This document shows positions 44,801-56,105 of a stretch of 64,000 nucleotides of DNA, piece after piece. Numbering within the stretch: the first letter of the stretch is position 1; each line of letters opens with the position of its first letter. The position numbers and the translations under genes are program-made. Source of the DNA: Gnetum montanum (taxonomy: Eukaryota > Streptophyta > Gnetopsida > Gnetales > Gnetaceae); the NCBI GenBank assembly GCA_015680685.1, contig MNCI01005876.1, positions 306,175 through 370,174 of the forward strand, written 5' to 3'. Below the pieces are notes generated by a model. It was not told the DNA's origin. It did no database searches and saw only the letters and a program-made list of their open reading frames with translations.

Positions 44801-45866
44801 TTAGAAGGGGAATTGAATAAGTTTCCAATTTCAAATTTCTCCATCTACAAAAGCACACTAATTTTAAATTATTATCCAACTTGCCTATGTCCACACTTGA
44901 AGGGTAGAATCCATGCACATCTTTAGATTTTGTTTCTTCAAAATATGATTTGATGGGCACCACACCCTATATAAGCTTTGAGTTTCACTTCAGAGTGTTT
45001 CATTAATATGAAACCACTCAACCTTACAAGGTCTTGAAAACCTAAAAATGTGTGTTATAGGATCCCAAAACCTTTACAAAATTGAGCTCCATACCAGAGT
45101 GTTTTGATGTCGCTAAACCAGTCAATCCGACAAGATCGTGATAAGCTCAACAAGGATGTCTTCTCACAAAAAGAACATCAAACCTATAGGGCTATAAGAA
45201 AGAAAGAAAAGAATAAGGAAAGAATATAGCTAAATCTAAAAATCCTTGTACTTGAAGTTCACTACAATCACAATCAAATAAATGATGATCCAATGAAGAG
45301 AAAAACAAAATTTACTTAGAATAGTCAATGAAATTTTTTTTGTCAATAGTGCTTACATAATTTCCACAGTTTTTGCTTTATCTTATAGCTTAAAAGTTTA
45401 TAAAAAATCCTTGGAATTTGTGTAATATCTATCAAATAGATAGTATAGACATATACTTCAAAATTTAGACATCTACTTGAGATAGCCCTCAAAGTAGGAG
45501 AGGAGTCTACCTAGAGAAGGAGACATTTGCCTATAGAAGTTTGCCTATAGATGTCTACTATTTAAGATATACATTTACTATTTTTTGGAGATGTCTACTT
45601 CACTTTTTCACTTTGTATTATAAGCCATTTCCTTGTTAATTTTATATCTTATCCATCTTCAAAACACCTTAGTTAGTCTTGTAAATTCTGTTTTCATCCA
45701 TGCTCTCATCATGTCCATGTAGTCTTCATTTTGACATCTCAATGTAGGTCTCATTCTTGAAATCTCATATCTCTATGTGAAGTTATCATTCATGGTCATG
45801 AAAAATTATCATTACATGCTTACAATCTACATTCTCCATTGTCTTTAATGTTTTGCCATACCAACA
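44786..45866 (-). repeat. Right (5') LTR of the copia-type element
   Basis: Starts TGTGGATCAAGAACTTAGAA and ends ATACCAACA. Direct-repeat partner of 39374-40453 with almost the same length. Confidence 0.88.
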
Positions 45867-46852
45867 ATGCATGCCAAGTAGCTAAAACTTCAATTGTCTC
45901 AAGTAGTTCATGTAATCAAAATTTGATAAGAAATTACTGAAATATTTTTTCTAAGTCTAAGGAATGTTAATATTCAAAAATCAACATAAAACACACATCA
46001 AAGTTGCAATAGTAGACATAGGAAATTCACAATATGGCTTGGAATCACTTTGAATTTTTTACTATGAAAACCTAGTTTACACTAAAGCAACAATAGTAAA
46101 ACCTCTAGGAAAATTATGAAAAAATTTTCAAAAATTTTAAAAATTATGTAGAACCATCCTATACTATGCCAAAAATCCTCAAGAGGAAAGGAAATTTCTA
46201 AAAAATAGACAAAGTATAAAAATGCTTCCACTCGTTATAAGGCAAAAGTAAGTAAAAATTGAAAAATCACTCTGCACTAGTGTAAAAAAATCATAAAAAA
46301 TTAATTGTATCTCTAAAAGTAGTGGTTAAATAATTTTTATGACCATTAAACACTATATAATATCCCTATGTCCTCAAAAATCAAAAATTCCAGACCACAT
46401 CCTTTTAAAAAATTATAAAATTTGGACACTTTTTGATAAAAAAAACTATAAAAAATCCATAGAATGGGCTTAAGAAAAAATTTATAACTTCATATAAAAT
46501 GTCCATATAGTTAAAGCCATAACACAAATGCATTAACATAACCGAGAAATAATGTTCAAGCCACATGAAACCAAAATATTCCTAGCACACATACCTAGGC
46601 ACTACAAAATGCCTCCATATTGCAATAAAAATTGGTAAAAATAGTTAATGAAGAGTACTTGGTAATCATGTTACATGAGCCATCACTGATGGAGGATTTC
46701 AAGATGTGGGAGATGCCTCTAGTAGTAGTGTATACCACCTCTAGTAATAAATTCTTGCTAATTCCTCCTCTCCTCTTAGACATCTTGTAGGGTTGGAGCA
46801 GAATTCCCAACTTCTTTACAACTGCATTACCTTGGTGATGGAAAATGGCCAA
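45867..46852. other. A-rich region with no supported gene
   Basis: No transposon domain recognised. The minus-strand frame 46595-46852 (85 codons) overlaps the start of the satellite and matches nothing I know. Confidence 0.5.
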
Positions 46853-48950
46853 AAATATGTTGGCTATAGATGGAATTGAAGTCCAATATAGTTGGAAAGC
46901 CTAGATTCCAAGTGCTACTAGCTAAAGAACCAAGCCAAACAAAATGGTTTGCATAAAAGTTGCAATGAAGAAATCCTCTATGTACCTATGCATTAGTGTA
47001 GCAACCCTTGCACTCATAATGCCTACAGAACACTTAGTGAACTCAAAGTTCACATATGAAAAGTCATAAATATGCTAGGTTTTCTTGGTATTTGATTCTA
47101 AATAATCTTTTAACCTTGGATGAACCCCAAAGGATGCCTCCCAAAAAAGCCATAAAAAATCCCAATAGAATGGGATTTGAGACCTTAAACCAAAGATATA
47201 CTAGGGATTCATGACCAAGCAAGCATCAAAACCTTGGAATGGGTTGTAGGATCCAACCATGGCCAAGATGCATCTCCTAGCTACCCATCCTTGATCCATT
47301 ATGGTCAAAATAATTATATCCCAAACTAGAACCTTGGACATTGCCATAAGAGGGTTCTAAGTGCTAGAAAGAAACCTAAAAAAACTAGAACACAACACTT
47401 AAAATATTTATATACTAGCTATAAGAAATGATATTCTTTCTAGCATATTTATACAATGAATGGTGATGAACTACACTAGCAAGTAATCCAAGTGATCTCC
47501 AAATTGGCAAGCTAAATCCCAAACCCTAACTAGAGCCTTTTACGGCTTCAAAGCCTTGTAAACCCTATAAAAATGTGTTGAAACCCATATTTCCTCCAAA
47601 AATATGCTAGAAAAATAATTAAATATGTTGGCTAGTGTGTTTTTGGATGGAGTCGACACACCATGACCTAATATCACCTCAAATAGCCTCCAAAATTACA
47701 AACCCTAGCCTTGACACCTACTTGAAGCCTCTGATGATTCTGAAACCCCAAATGAAAAGTTAAAAATATGTCAAAATTGATCAAACCATGAAAGATACAA
47801 TAGGATGAGTACTAAGTATGATTGCCACTATATAAACTTCAAGGAAAACCAATAATAGCTCATCAACTAGTCCAATCAACCTCCAAACATCTTACTTTGA
47901 TCTCAAAAATTTTCTAGAGTCTTCGATGGCAATTAAACCTTGAAAACTAAGCTAATAAGTGGTCAAAATTAATTAAATCCTCTAAAGATAGACTAGTTTT
48001 ACTACTAAACAAATTGGCCATTGTATTTGTCAAGAGAAATGGCCAAATGAAGTCTCTAATCACCTATTAGATCATGAATCTTGAGCCTAAACCCTAGTTG
48101 TAGATACTGATGACCTTAGAAGCCAAGAAACCAAGTTGATTGATCACCCAAACTAACCAAAAGTCAATATTCCATAAAAGATACATTGGAATCAACACTA
48201 AATATGTTGGAAAATGTATTTTTTATTTTGATGACAATTTTTATAGTCTTATGACACTTCAAATTGCTTGGAATTCTACTGGAAAAGTAAGGAATCTTGA
48301 AACTTGAAACTAGCTTGATCTCAGTTTGAGCATGAACTACATTTCATCATTTATATGCTAAGGCTAAGAAAACATATGTTGGCTAGTGTATTTTTCAATT
48401 GATCTATACTTTTGTTTACATATTTTGGCCTCAAAATGACCTTCTGACAACCCTAGAAACCCTTCACTATCCTAGGAGATCATTGAAGCCAAAATTCCAA
48501 GTCTATAGCTTTATGGAATAATTTTTCCTAAGAAAATATGTTGGCATTAAAATTAAATATGTTGGCTAGCATATTTTCTAGATCTTGGTAGCATGCAAGG
48601 CCTTTAGTAGATCAAATTAACATCAAAATTGTCTAATTCTCACTCTTAGTCCACTTTGTTGACAATTGAAGGCATTAGAATCCATAAACTAGTTGAAAAA
48701 ACTCATAGATATAAAGTTTCACTAGATGATACATTGGAACTTGCAATAAATATGTTGGCCAACATATTTTTTGTAATGGCTAGTGTATTTACTATAAAAT
48801 GCATGATTCTTACCTTCAAATAGGCTAAAAAAAACCTCTACAAGTGTCCAAACTCTTCCATTAATCTTGTAGCCTCCCACCATGGCCCACTAAGGCTTAA
48901 AATTAAAAAACTATGATCTTGATTCATAAATATTGACCATGTTTTATAAC
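46853..48950. repeat. Degenerate tandem satellite, about 193-bp monomer
   Basis: The key string AAATATGTTGGCTAG(T/C)(G/A)TATTTT or a close variant recurs at 46853, 47069, 47426, 47621, 47814, 48007, 48200, 48372, 48555, 48748 and 48928. The spacing is exactly 193 in four steps (47621 to 48200, and 48555 to 48748) and 172-216 in most others. Further shared words precede it (AAAGATACATTGGAA..., GAAACC..., CCTCCAAA). Monomers are strongly diverged. It lies inside the Tat element between protease and RT, next to the copia element. Confidence 0.8.
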
Positions 48951-49340
48951 ATGTTAGCTACCTTACTTAGTTTGGCCTTATTCCACTATGTTTTAGCTTG
49001 GCATGACCTTGTTTTACATTATTGTGTATCATTGCCATATCATTTGGTGTCATTTGGCTTCATTTTTATCATTTTTACATCATTTGACTTTTTTATACCA
49101 TATTTTTCCATCATTTTCCCCTGTTTGACCTTAGTTGACTTCATTTGACATTAGTTGGTAGCATTTCACATTTTTTAGACTTTTTAAATATTTCTTAACA
49201 TTGTTTGGTGGGGTTCAATCATCATTTGGCCCTGCTTGACAATCATTTAGCCTTTGTTTTATCTTATTTGCCTTAACCTACCTCTTATAGCCTTCATTGA
49301 CCACGTATTAACCTTGTTTGACCATTGATGTAATTTGTTC
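48951..49340. repeat. Low-complexity CATTTG(A/G)C-word repeat
   Basis: Words such as CATTTGGTGTCATTTGGC, CATTTGACTT, CATTTGACATTAGTTGG, TTTGACCTTAGTTGAC and TTGACCACG recur every 10-25 bases with no fixed period. Probably a decayed short tandem repeat. Confidence 0.6.
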
Positions 49341-49689
49341 TAACTCATCTATGCATTATCACTAAATTATTTTACATTACTTTAAAATTTTTTACTTATT
49401 TATCACATAGATGTAACTTAATGTGCTTATGATTGATGTGCAAGATTAGAGTATGAATACCTTGAAGAAATTTAGTTTACCTCTAGGCCTAAGTGGACCT
49501 CATGGTAATGTTAAATGCTTCATTGATCTCAATTACTTTAAATCTTAAGCCTGAGAGCCCAATCGAACACATAGCCTCTGTACAATAGCCTCTTGAATGC
49601 TCTAAAAGCCTAGTTAAACACCTTGACTTTGAGGCTAGTAACAATATCAAAGACTCTCTAGATAAGGTTTCAATCACACCACATAGTGG

Positions 49690-50660
49690 TAAGGAAAAAA
49701 ATCTAAAATAAAGTTCTTCATTTGAATCCTAATAGGCTCAAGATATCATAAAGGTCTTTTAAGATACTATTAAGATCTTTTCTTGGTCATATGAAGATAT
49801 GCTAGGTCTTGATCCATGCTTGGTTTAGCATAATATCATACTTGACCTTCATATTAAGCCAGTTAAGAAAAAGGTTTACAAAATTAAACCAAATCTAGCC
49901 TTGGTAGTTTGTGATGAGATCATGAAGCTTTACCAAGCTAGTTTCATCTGAGATGTCAACTACATGGAGCATGTGTCCAACATAGTAGTAGTTCCTCAAA
50001 AGAATAGGAGCATATGTATTTACATTAATTTCTGAGACCTAAATAAGGAAACTATCAAAGATGATTTTCCTTTACCTAGTATTGAACAACTTATAAATAC
50101 TATGGTTGCACATGCATTTTTATCCTTCATGGATGTTTTCTCATGATACAACCAAGTTAGGATTAATCCAAATCATCAATTTTGCACTAGCTTCATGACC
50201 CCTTGGGGGACAATTTTTTATACCATGATGCCATTTGGTCTAAAGAATGTGAATGCAACCTATCAACAAGCCATGACATATATATTTAGTGATTACATGC
50301 TAGGGTTACTCAACAACTATGTGGATTACATAATAGTTAAATCCAAAGTGGCCAATGACCATGCACATGAGCTTAACTTAGTGCTTAAATAATGCCTCAA
50401 ATAAAAACTTAGACTAAATCCTAGGAAGTTTGTTTTTAGCATTAAAAATAGTATGATGCTTGGATTTGTAGTAATTGAAGTAGGAATATGTGTTTATCCT
50501 AGCATGGTTAAGATCATAACCAACTTGGCAACACCTACTAACCTTAAGAAGCTTCAAGGACTACAAGGTAGATTATAATTTATTCATAGGTTCATTTCTA
50601 GGCTTACGGATAAGCTAAGACTTATGTAGCACTTGCTTAGATAAAGGAGTTGACTATAAG
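49690..50660 (+). pseudogene. Tat-like reverse transcriptase remnant
   Basis: Plus strand: pre-RT FSWSYEDMLGLDPCLV, then SNIVVVPQKNRSICIYINF, DLNKETIKDDFPLPSIEQL, AFLSFMDVFS (stop) YNQVRI, and the open segment 50195-50392 with MTPWGTIFYTMMPFGLKNVN, ATYQQAM and NNYVDYIIVKSK. The catalytic YVDD box is YVDY at 50318-50332, so the second Asp is lost. The TPWGTF.Y..MPFGLKNAGATYQRAM and YVDDM(I/V)VKS form is typical of Tat-like elements. Two stops replace conserved Arg codons (TGA for CGA). Confidence 0.9.
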
Positions 50661-51010
50661 TGGACTACCCAATGCTAGGAAGCCTTTGATAGCATTAAGT
50701 AAGATTTGGATTTACTACCCATAGTGTATCAGCCACAAAAGTATAAAAAGTTTTACATCTATCTTACAATATCTACAATATCCATTGCTTCTCTATTCTA
50801 TCAAAAAAGAGATGATGAAGTAAAGCTACCTCTATATTACTTAAGCCATGCATTGATTACCTATGAGACCTAATACATGAAGGTCGAGAAGTATTGTCTA
50901 GTCCTAGTCTTCTCCTTGAAGAAGTGAAGACATTACCTCTTTAGGAGTCAAGTTAAAGTCATATGCAAGAATAATGTATTTAGAGCCATAATGATCAACA
51001 TCTATGAAAG
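50661..51010 (+). pseudogene. gypsy-type RNase H remnant (Tat-like)
   Basis: Reads KFYIYLTISTISIASLFYQK, LPLYYLSHALITYET, EKYCLVLVFSLKK and HYLFRSQVKVI, matching the (L)Y(L)..S...(V/I)(S/G)AVL, P(V/I)YY(V)S(R/K)AL...E..Y and (E)K..LAL(V)....(L)R.YF..H.V.V segments. It sits between RT and the archaeal-type RNase H. Confidence 0.8.
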
Positions 51011-51179
51011 TAGCTAGATAGCACAATGAAAAACCAAAACAATTGAGTTTGACCTTCATTACATTTTCCAAGGTTTAGCCAAAGGTCAAGCTATAGCTAC
51101 ACAACTCATAGTTTTCCCATTTGAAGACCTTCAATCCATAGATCCTAAATTCCTTAATGAGTAGGTTAACATTGTCAAT

Positions 51180-51620
51180 GTTGTGCATGAGGATTATGAG
51201 GCTATCATGCACTTTGATGGAGCTTCAACTATTCATGGTGTTAATGCTATTACTATCGTAACATCACCTTCTAGCGTAATCCAATCTTTCGCTTACTATT
51301 TTCAATTTCCATGTACTAAAAATGAGGTAAAGTATGAAGGATTAATCATAGAAACAATGGTAGCCCATGACCAAGGGATCAAATTCCTTATGATAAAAGG
51401 TAACTCAAAACTTGTGGTTAACCAACTAACCAAGGTTTATGCATGTAAAGTCAAACACTTGCAACTTTAGTGTGACCTAGCTAAGAAACTAATAAAATAA
51501 TATATAGATGTTGGTATTTAACATATATCTCAAACTGAGAACACCTTAGCTAATGCCATTAATACCTTTGTCTTAAATATGATGCCAAATTTGTTTAGAA
51601 AGTTACCCTTCTTAACTATA
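51180..51620 (+). pseudogene. Archaeal-type RNase H (aRH) remnant downstream of RT (Tat-like)
   Basis: The open segment 51183-51470 reads MHFDGASTIHGVNAITIV, CTKNEVKYEGLI and GIKFLMIKGNSKLVVNQLTK. These match FDGAS, C(T)NN.AEYEALI and GDSQLV(I/V)NQ(I/L) of the plant aRH. The FDGA Asp (51212-51229) is intact; AEYEAL has become VKYEGL and GDS has become GNS, so two of three catalytic acids are gone. It lies between the gypsy RNase H and IN, the reverse of its position in element 1. Confidence 0.85.
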
Positions 51621-51879
51621 AACTATCCTATTTCCATTACACAAAACATTGAACACAGCTCTATAGCCATTGTCAATATCACTCCTAAAAAGAAGTAATA
51701 TGGTGACATCATATTTTACCTAATGCCTAGTGAAGCTTCATAGAACGTGACTACTCAAAATGATGTTGTACATAAAAGATCAAAATAATATATCATTGTA
51801 TATGATAACACACTATGTCAAAGTTCCTATGATGACATACTGTTAGTGTGCATGGGCAAAATCTAATCCTACATAGTCC

Positions 51880-52590
51880 TTAAGCAAGTTCATGAAGGTG
51901 TATGTTGAGGACATAATAGGACCTAGAGCCATGGTGGCAAAAATTAGAAGATTAGGGTATTATTGATCTTATATGAAAATTGACTACCTACAAAAGGTTA
52001 AAACTTATGATACCTATGAATGGCATAACAACTTAATACACATGCCTCCAACTAAGTTACACACTACTTAGATAACTTGATCATTTCAATGATTGGGACT
52101 TAACATTATTGGACCTATAATGCCTAAGTATTTTTCAAGACAAAGCTTTATCATTACTGTAACCAAATATTTTACAAAGTGGGTTGAAGCTATTCCCCTA
52201 AGATACATAACATCTTGACAAGTTTGTAGTAGATTCATACTAGATAACATAGTAGCCCATTTTGGCATACCTTTAATCATAGTTATAAACGATGGACCAT
52301 AGTTTAGTAGCTAAGAAAAATAAGCCTTTTGTCAAGAACTAAGCATTAAGAATTTCTTTTCATCAGCATACTACCCTCAAGCCAATAGACAAGTTGAAGC
52401 TAGCAACAAGGTCATCATAAACTTCCTCAAAAAGATGATAAATAATAGCAAACATAAGTGGCATGAGTATCTTATCCATGCACTTTGGGCATATAGGACT
52501 ACCTTTCGAATTGAGTTTTGTGTCATCCCATATAGCCTTGTTTACAAATGTAAAGCTATTTTACCTCTTTAATTGTAGGTTTTATCACTA
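51880..52590 (+). pseudogene. Ty3/gypsy integrase remnant (Tat-like)
   Basis: Plus strand: LNIIGPIMPKYF, FIITVTKYFTKWVEAIPL, NIVAHFGIPLIIVINDGP, FFSSAYYPQANRQVEASNKV, KKMINNSKHKWHEYLIHALW, AYRTTFRIEF and YSLVYKCKAILPL. These are the core and post-core motifs of plant gypsy integrase. The first catalytic Asp (VDYFTKW) is changed to Lys, the second (NDG) and the Glu (QVEASNK) are kept. Stops interrupt the zinc-binding part. Confidence 0.9.
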
Positions 52591-53017
52591 AGAGTAGCTC
52601 TATCCAACTTTATCAATGATGAGTAGAACCAGAAGTTGTACACTATCAACCTTGATTTGGTGAAAAAATAATGAATAAAAATGCTTGCTCACATCAAATG
52701 ATATCAATAGACAAAAAAGGAAATACCATCAGCTTCACCTAAATAAGAGAAAGATCAAGAAAGAAGACCTAGTCCTTGAGGCTATTCATGAGCATGTGGA
52801 CAAGCATTTAGCTAATTCGGAGGGGGCATTTCTTGGCCACTAAGGCCTATGGCAATAGAGCATTCAAATTGGTAGATATGGATGAGAATAAATTAACCAA
52901 TCTGATTAACCATTCTTATCTCAAGCATTATTACATCTAATGTGACTTTCCTTACAAGTGTGGATCAACAATTAGCATCAATGACCTTTACAACTGATAG
53001 CAAGAGAGCCTACATGA

Positions 53018-53057
53018 TCTCTCTATCTCTCTATCTCTCTCTATCTCTCTATCTCTA
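53018..53057. repeat. (TCTCTCTA)n microsatellite
   Basis: About 40 bases of alternating TCTCTATC and TCTCTCTA units, with few interruptions, so younger than the surrounding sequence. Confidence 0.9.
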
Positions 53058-54050
53058 CTTGGAATAACAAATGAACTAAAATCTTTGTAAATCCATCATT
53101 CACATCACATAGATCTCTTAAATTTTTTACTTATAGTAGCCTATGGTGGTCTATAGTTTGCTAGTTATGTCATGTAGTCTTATGCAATGTATTGTAAGAA
53201 CATGTATTCTCTATCTTGTTTTCTTGCTCTCTTGGAGTTGTGCTTGCAAAATAAAGCTTGGATGTCATTGCAAAGGTACAAATCATTATGCCAGTAACTT
53301 ACCATGTCACCTTAATACATGACATTTTGGTTAGCTTATCCTACCATATTAAGAGTGCTTGTCTCACTTCATTTTCATTACCCCTTTTTAAATCCCTATC
53401 TTGTAGCCTAATTACAACCTTCCTTATACTAAATGGCAATGATGACCTATGTTTGATATATATGCATTATGGCCATGTGACATCTACTTTATCATACTTC
53501 ACTATTAAGTTCACTGGATTTAACACATCTTATTCAATAAGAAAATCAAACTAAATTTGACCTTGACAATGAAACCCAATGAAGGTTTTACCCTAAAAAA
53601 AATGATGGGAAGCAAATTTCCAAAGAAGCTAAGAGGCCAATGAATCCCAAACGTTAGATCAATAAATCCAAACAACAAAAGGAAGTAGCCTAGTGCCCAA
53701 AGAAACCTTGGAGTAGAGTGTTGGTGCATAAAAAATATTTTGTAGTGACTAGCACTTTGAAGCACAAAGTGTTAAGACTACAATGATCAGTGAGCATGTC
53801 ACTACCATACCATAATCATGATATCAAAATTTGGAACTCATTGTTAATCCCTATGACCATTTCTTCATGATTAAATATAGCCCTCATTTAATATCATCTC
53901 ACCATAACCTTATCTCACAATCACAAGCACTCTTTTGCATGGTATGATAACTTCAAAATTAAGCACGAAGAAGAAACATTGGTAATAGACCTATGGTGGT
54001 GTCTTGCATTCTTTGTTGATGTCTCTTAGGTCAATCCTCAAAATATCAAC

Positions 54051-54060
54051 AAAGAGGAAC
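54051..54060 (+). other. Putative polypurine tract of the Tat-like element
   Basis: AAAGAGGAAC, three bases before the right LTR start. Composition and place fit second-strand priming. Confidence 0.5.
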
Positions 54061-54063
54061 CAA

Positions 54064-55218
54064 TGAAACACCACAAAGAAAATTCATGTTGTATCCCATG
54101 GCCAAAATCCATTTTAATTTGGTGTAAAAATAATGGTAGATAAAATTACCTTATTTTTGTAAGCACTTGGCATTGTACCCTTCACCATTGCACTTGAGGA
54201 AGAATTTTATTATAAAATATGAAGTTTGTAGTTCACAAGCTACAACCTCACATATCTTAATCTAGTGAGGCTTAAAAAGGCTTCATAAGTTGTTATTGCC
54301 TCATTTTCCAAGTAAAAAAGGTTATATTATACATGCACCTAGGCTTGGAAAGGTTGAAAATGCCTTAGGAATTACCAAATTTTGGTTTTTCATGGTTTTT
54401 ATGTTGTATATTGGGCTTTGATTTGCATAATGTAACCATCATATTAATTATGAATCCAACATATTTTTGTGGAGGCCAACGTACTTTTGGTTAACTCAAT
54501 GTATTAATTATGAAACCAACATTTTTTTTATGGAATTTGTGCATCAAAATTACCAAAATTGATAGATACATTGGGGTTCATGACCTACAACATCGGAAAT
54601 TTACAGTAATCTATCAACAATCATGGCAAAAAAATTTAGCAATAGATTTGAAACCAATAGCCTATTTAAACAGAAGATGACCACTTCACAAGGACTTTTG
54701 GCAAGAATTTGCATTCATTTAAGAAAAGAGACATCTCAAAGTAGTGCAAATCAACCTAAATTCCAACAACCATCTATCATCCACCAGGAAAATCCAATAC
54801 TATAGAAATATCAAGGAGCTATGGGAGCACTACTTTCAAGCATTTGGATCATGAGGTTGAGTACAAGATACAATGTGTTAACTTTACAGAACTTCAAGCA
54901 TCTTCTACAAAGCTCTTTGTGCATCTTAAGAACAAAAAATTGTACTCTTTTAAACTTTATTCTTGGAATAGCTTATTATTTTAATAAAATATGCAGTTCA
55001 TTTATTTTGTATAAGTTTATTTTTCTATTTCTATATAGTAGAATCTACATTTTTTATTAAATTTATTTACACCATTTCACAAATTCAAAGTTCCTGGGTG
55101 ATTGGAAAGACTATTCAAGGTTCTTTGAATTCCTTTCCTTGAGGCTCGTGGGATTCAAGGTTAAACTATTTCATTAGGAATCTTTAGTTTTCCAGCATCA
55201 AATTTTTTCAATGAAACA
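54064..55218 (+). repeat. Right (3') LTR of the Tat-like element
   Basis: Starts TGAAACACCACAAAG, ends AATGAAACA. Partner of 18742-19927. TATA-like CTATTTAAA at 54662-54670 and AATAAA at 54983-54988 are conserved. It is followed by AGATT, the right copy of the proposed target-site duplication. Confidence 0.85.
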
Positions 55219-56100
55219 AGATTATTGTGAAAAACCTTAAATAGAAATATTTATGTAGTAAGATTAACATGAATTGATCAACATTGTTAACAATCCTAAA
55301 AGAATTTTGATAGATTTAGATCAAATTTTTGGCTCCTGGTTATATTTCCCTTATAAACATAAATGTGCAAAAGAAAATTTCCTCATGAAGAATGAAGCTT
55401 TTAGAAGTAGAATGTTTACAACTATGCTCAAAGGGAGTTTGGTTATTTTAGCTAGGACTTCAAAAATAATTCTAAATTTGAGTATGCTAGTAGCTTAGAA
55501 TTTTTTTAATAGTTAAACATTCATACTTGTTAGTAATATTTTAGTGAATTAACATGAAGATCTAGTCTTTAAGCCAAATTCAATTTTATAAGATACTCTA
55601 GGAAAGCACTCAATAATAAGATATATCTTAATCAACTTCAAGAAGAAAACTTGTAAAGATATTATGTGTTTTAAAGAATCATTTCATCCTACAAATAGTC
55701 ATTTCTTAGATTATTAGCTAGGTTTTATATTAATGGAGACTGATTTGTGGAGATGAAAGAATTAGTTTTAGCTCAAAGAAGGGTTAGCATTAGCATGAAT
55801 AGTTAATCATAGATTACTAAGTTGAAACTTAGTAGTTAAAGTTTATACAACTAAACATTTGGATAAGTGAGTTTAGTTTTGCAAAGGAGACATAATATTA
55901 TTTAGCCATGTTAGCTCAAGGAGTTAGATTAGATTCATAGAACAATATATTGATTCTACAAAGAGCTTTTAAATTAATTCTACAAACCATGTAGCTTTAG
56001 TAAATTTATGAAGTAAAAGGATATTTTATAATTAAGGACTCAATTAGCTCTATATATCATGTCAGTTGTAAANCTATGAAGCATTAATAGAAAAAATCTT
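55219..56100. other. Decayed repeat right of the Tat element, no supported gene
   Basis: Should be the continuation of whatever the Tat element inserted into (gypsy element 2). The 74-codon plus frame 55274-55498 matches no family I know. A single N is at 56073. Confidence 0.4.
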
Positions 56101-56105
56101 AGCTC

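Larger units (their letters stand above)
39374..45866 (-). mobile_element. Non-autonomous Ty1/copia-type LTR element, minus strand
   Basis: Two direct LTRs of 1080 and 1081 bases, a Met-tRNA-like primer binding site inside the right LTR, copia gag next to it and a polypurine-like tract next to the left LTR. The internal 4.3 kb carries gag and an extra ORF but no protease, integrase or reverse transcriptase that I can find, so it would depend on enzymes from elsewhere. Flanking bases (GACCA left, ATGCA right) do not form a convincing target-site duplication. Confidence 0.85.
52600..54063 (+). other. 3' untranslated region of the Tat-like element
   Basis: No convincing coding region; frames of 98 and 81 codons (53258-53554 plus, 53520-53765 minus) overlap each other and match nothing I know. 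It contains the TCTCTCTA microsatellite and ends with the polypurine-like string. Confidence 0.55.
18742..55218 (+). mobile_element. Tat-like Ty3/gypsy LTR retrotransposon, plus strand, with nested insertions
   Basis: Two direct LTRs (18742-19927 and 54064-55218) enclose plus-strand gag (21178-23241), protease (32331-32890) and RT-RH-aRH-IN (49690-52600) in the right order. The flanking five bases are AGCTT on the left and AGATT on the right, a plausible target-site duplication with one later change. The span is 36.5 kb because other elements inserted between gag and protease (23242 to about 32200) and between protease and RT (about 33200 to 49400). The additional archaeal-type RNase H after RT fits the Tat/Ogre group. 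Confidence 0.8.

Noticed and set aside
46853-48950. CRISPR-like array
   Set aside because: Periodicity is about 193 bases with diverged whole monomers, not short exact repeats with unique spacers; plant nuclear context.
53258-53765. ORFs of 98 (plus) and 81 (minus) codons
   Set aside because: They overlap on opposite strands in the Tat 3' untranslated region and match no family.
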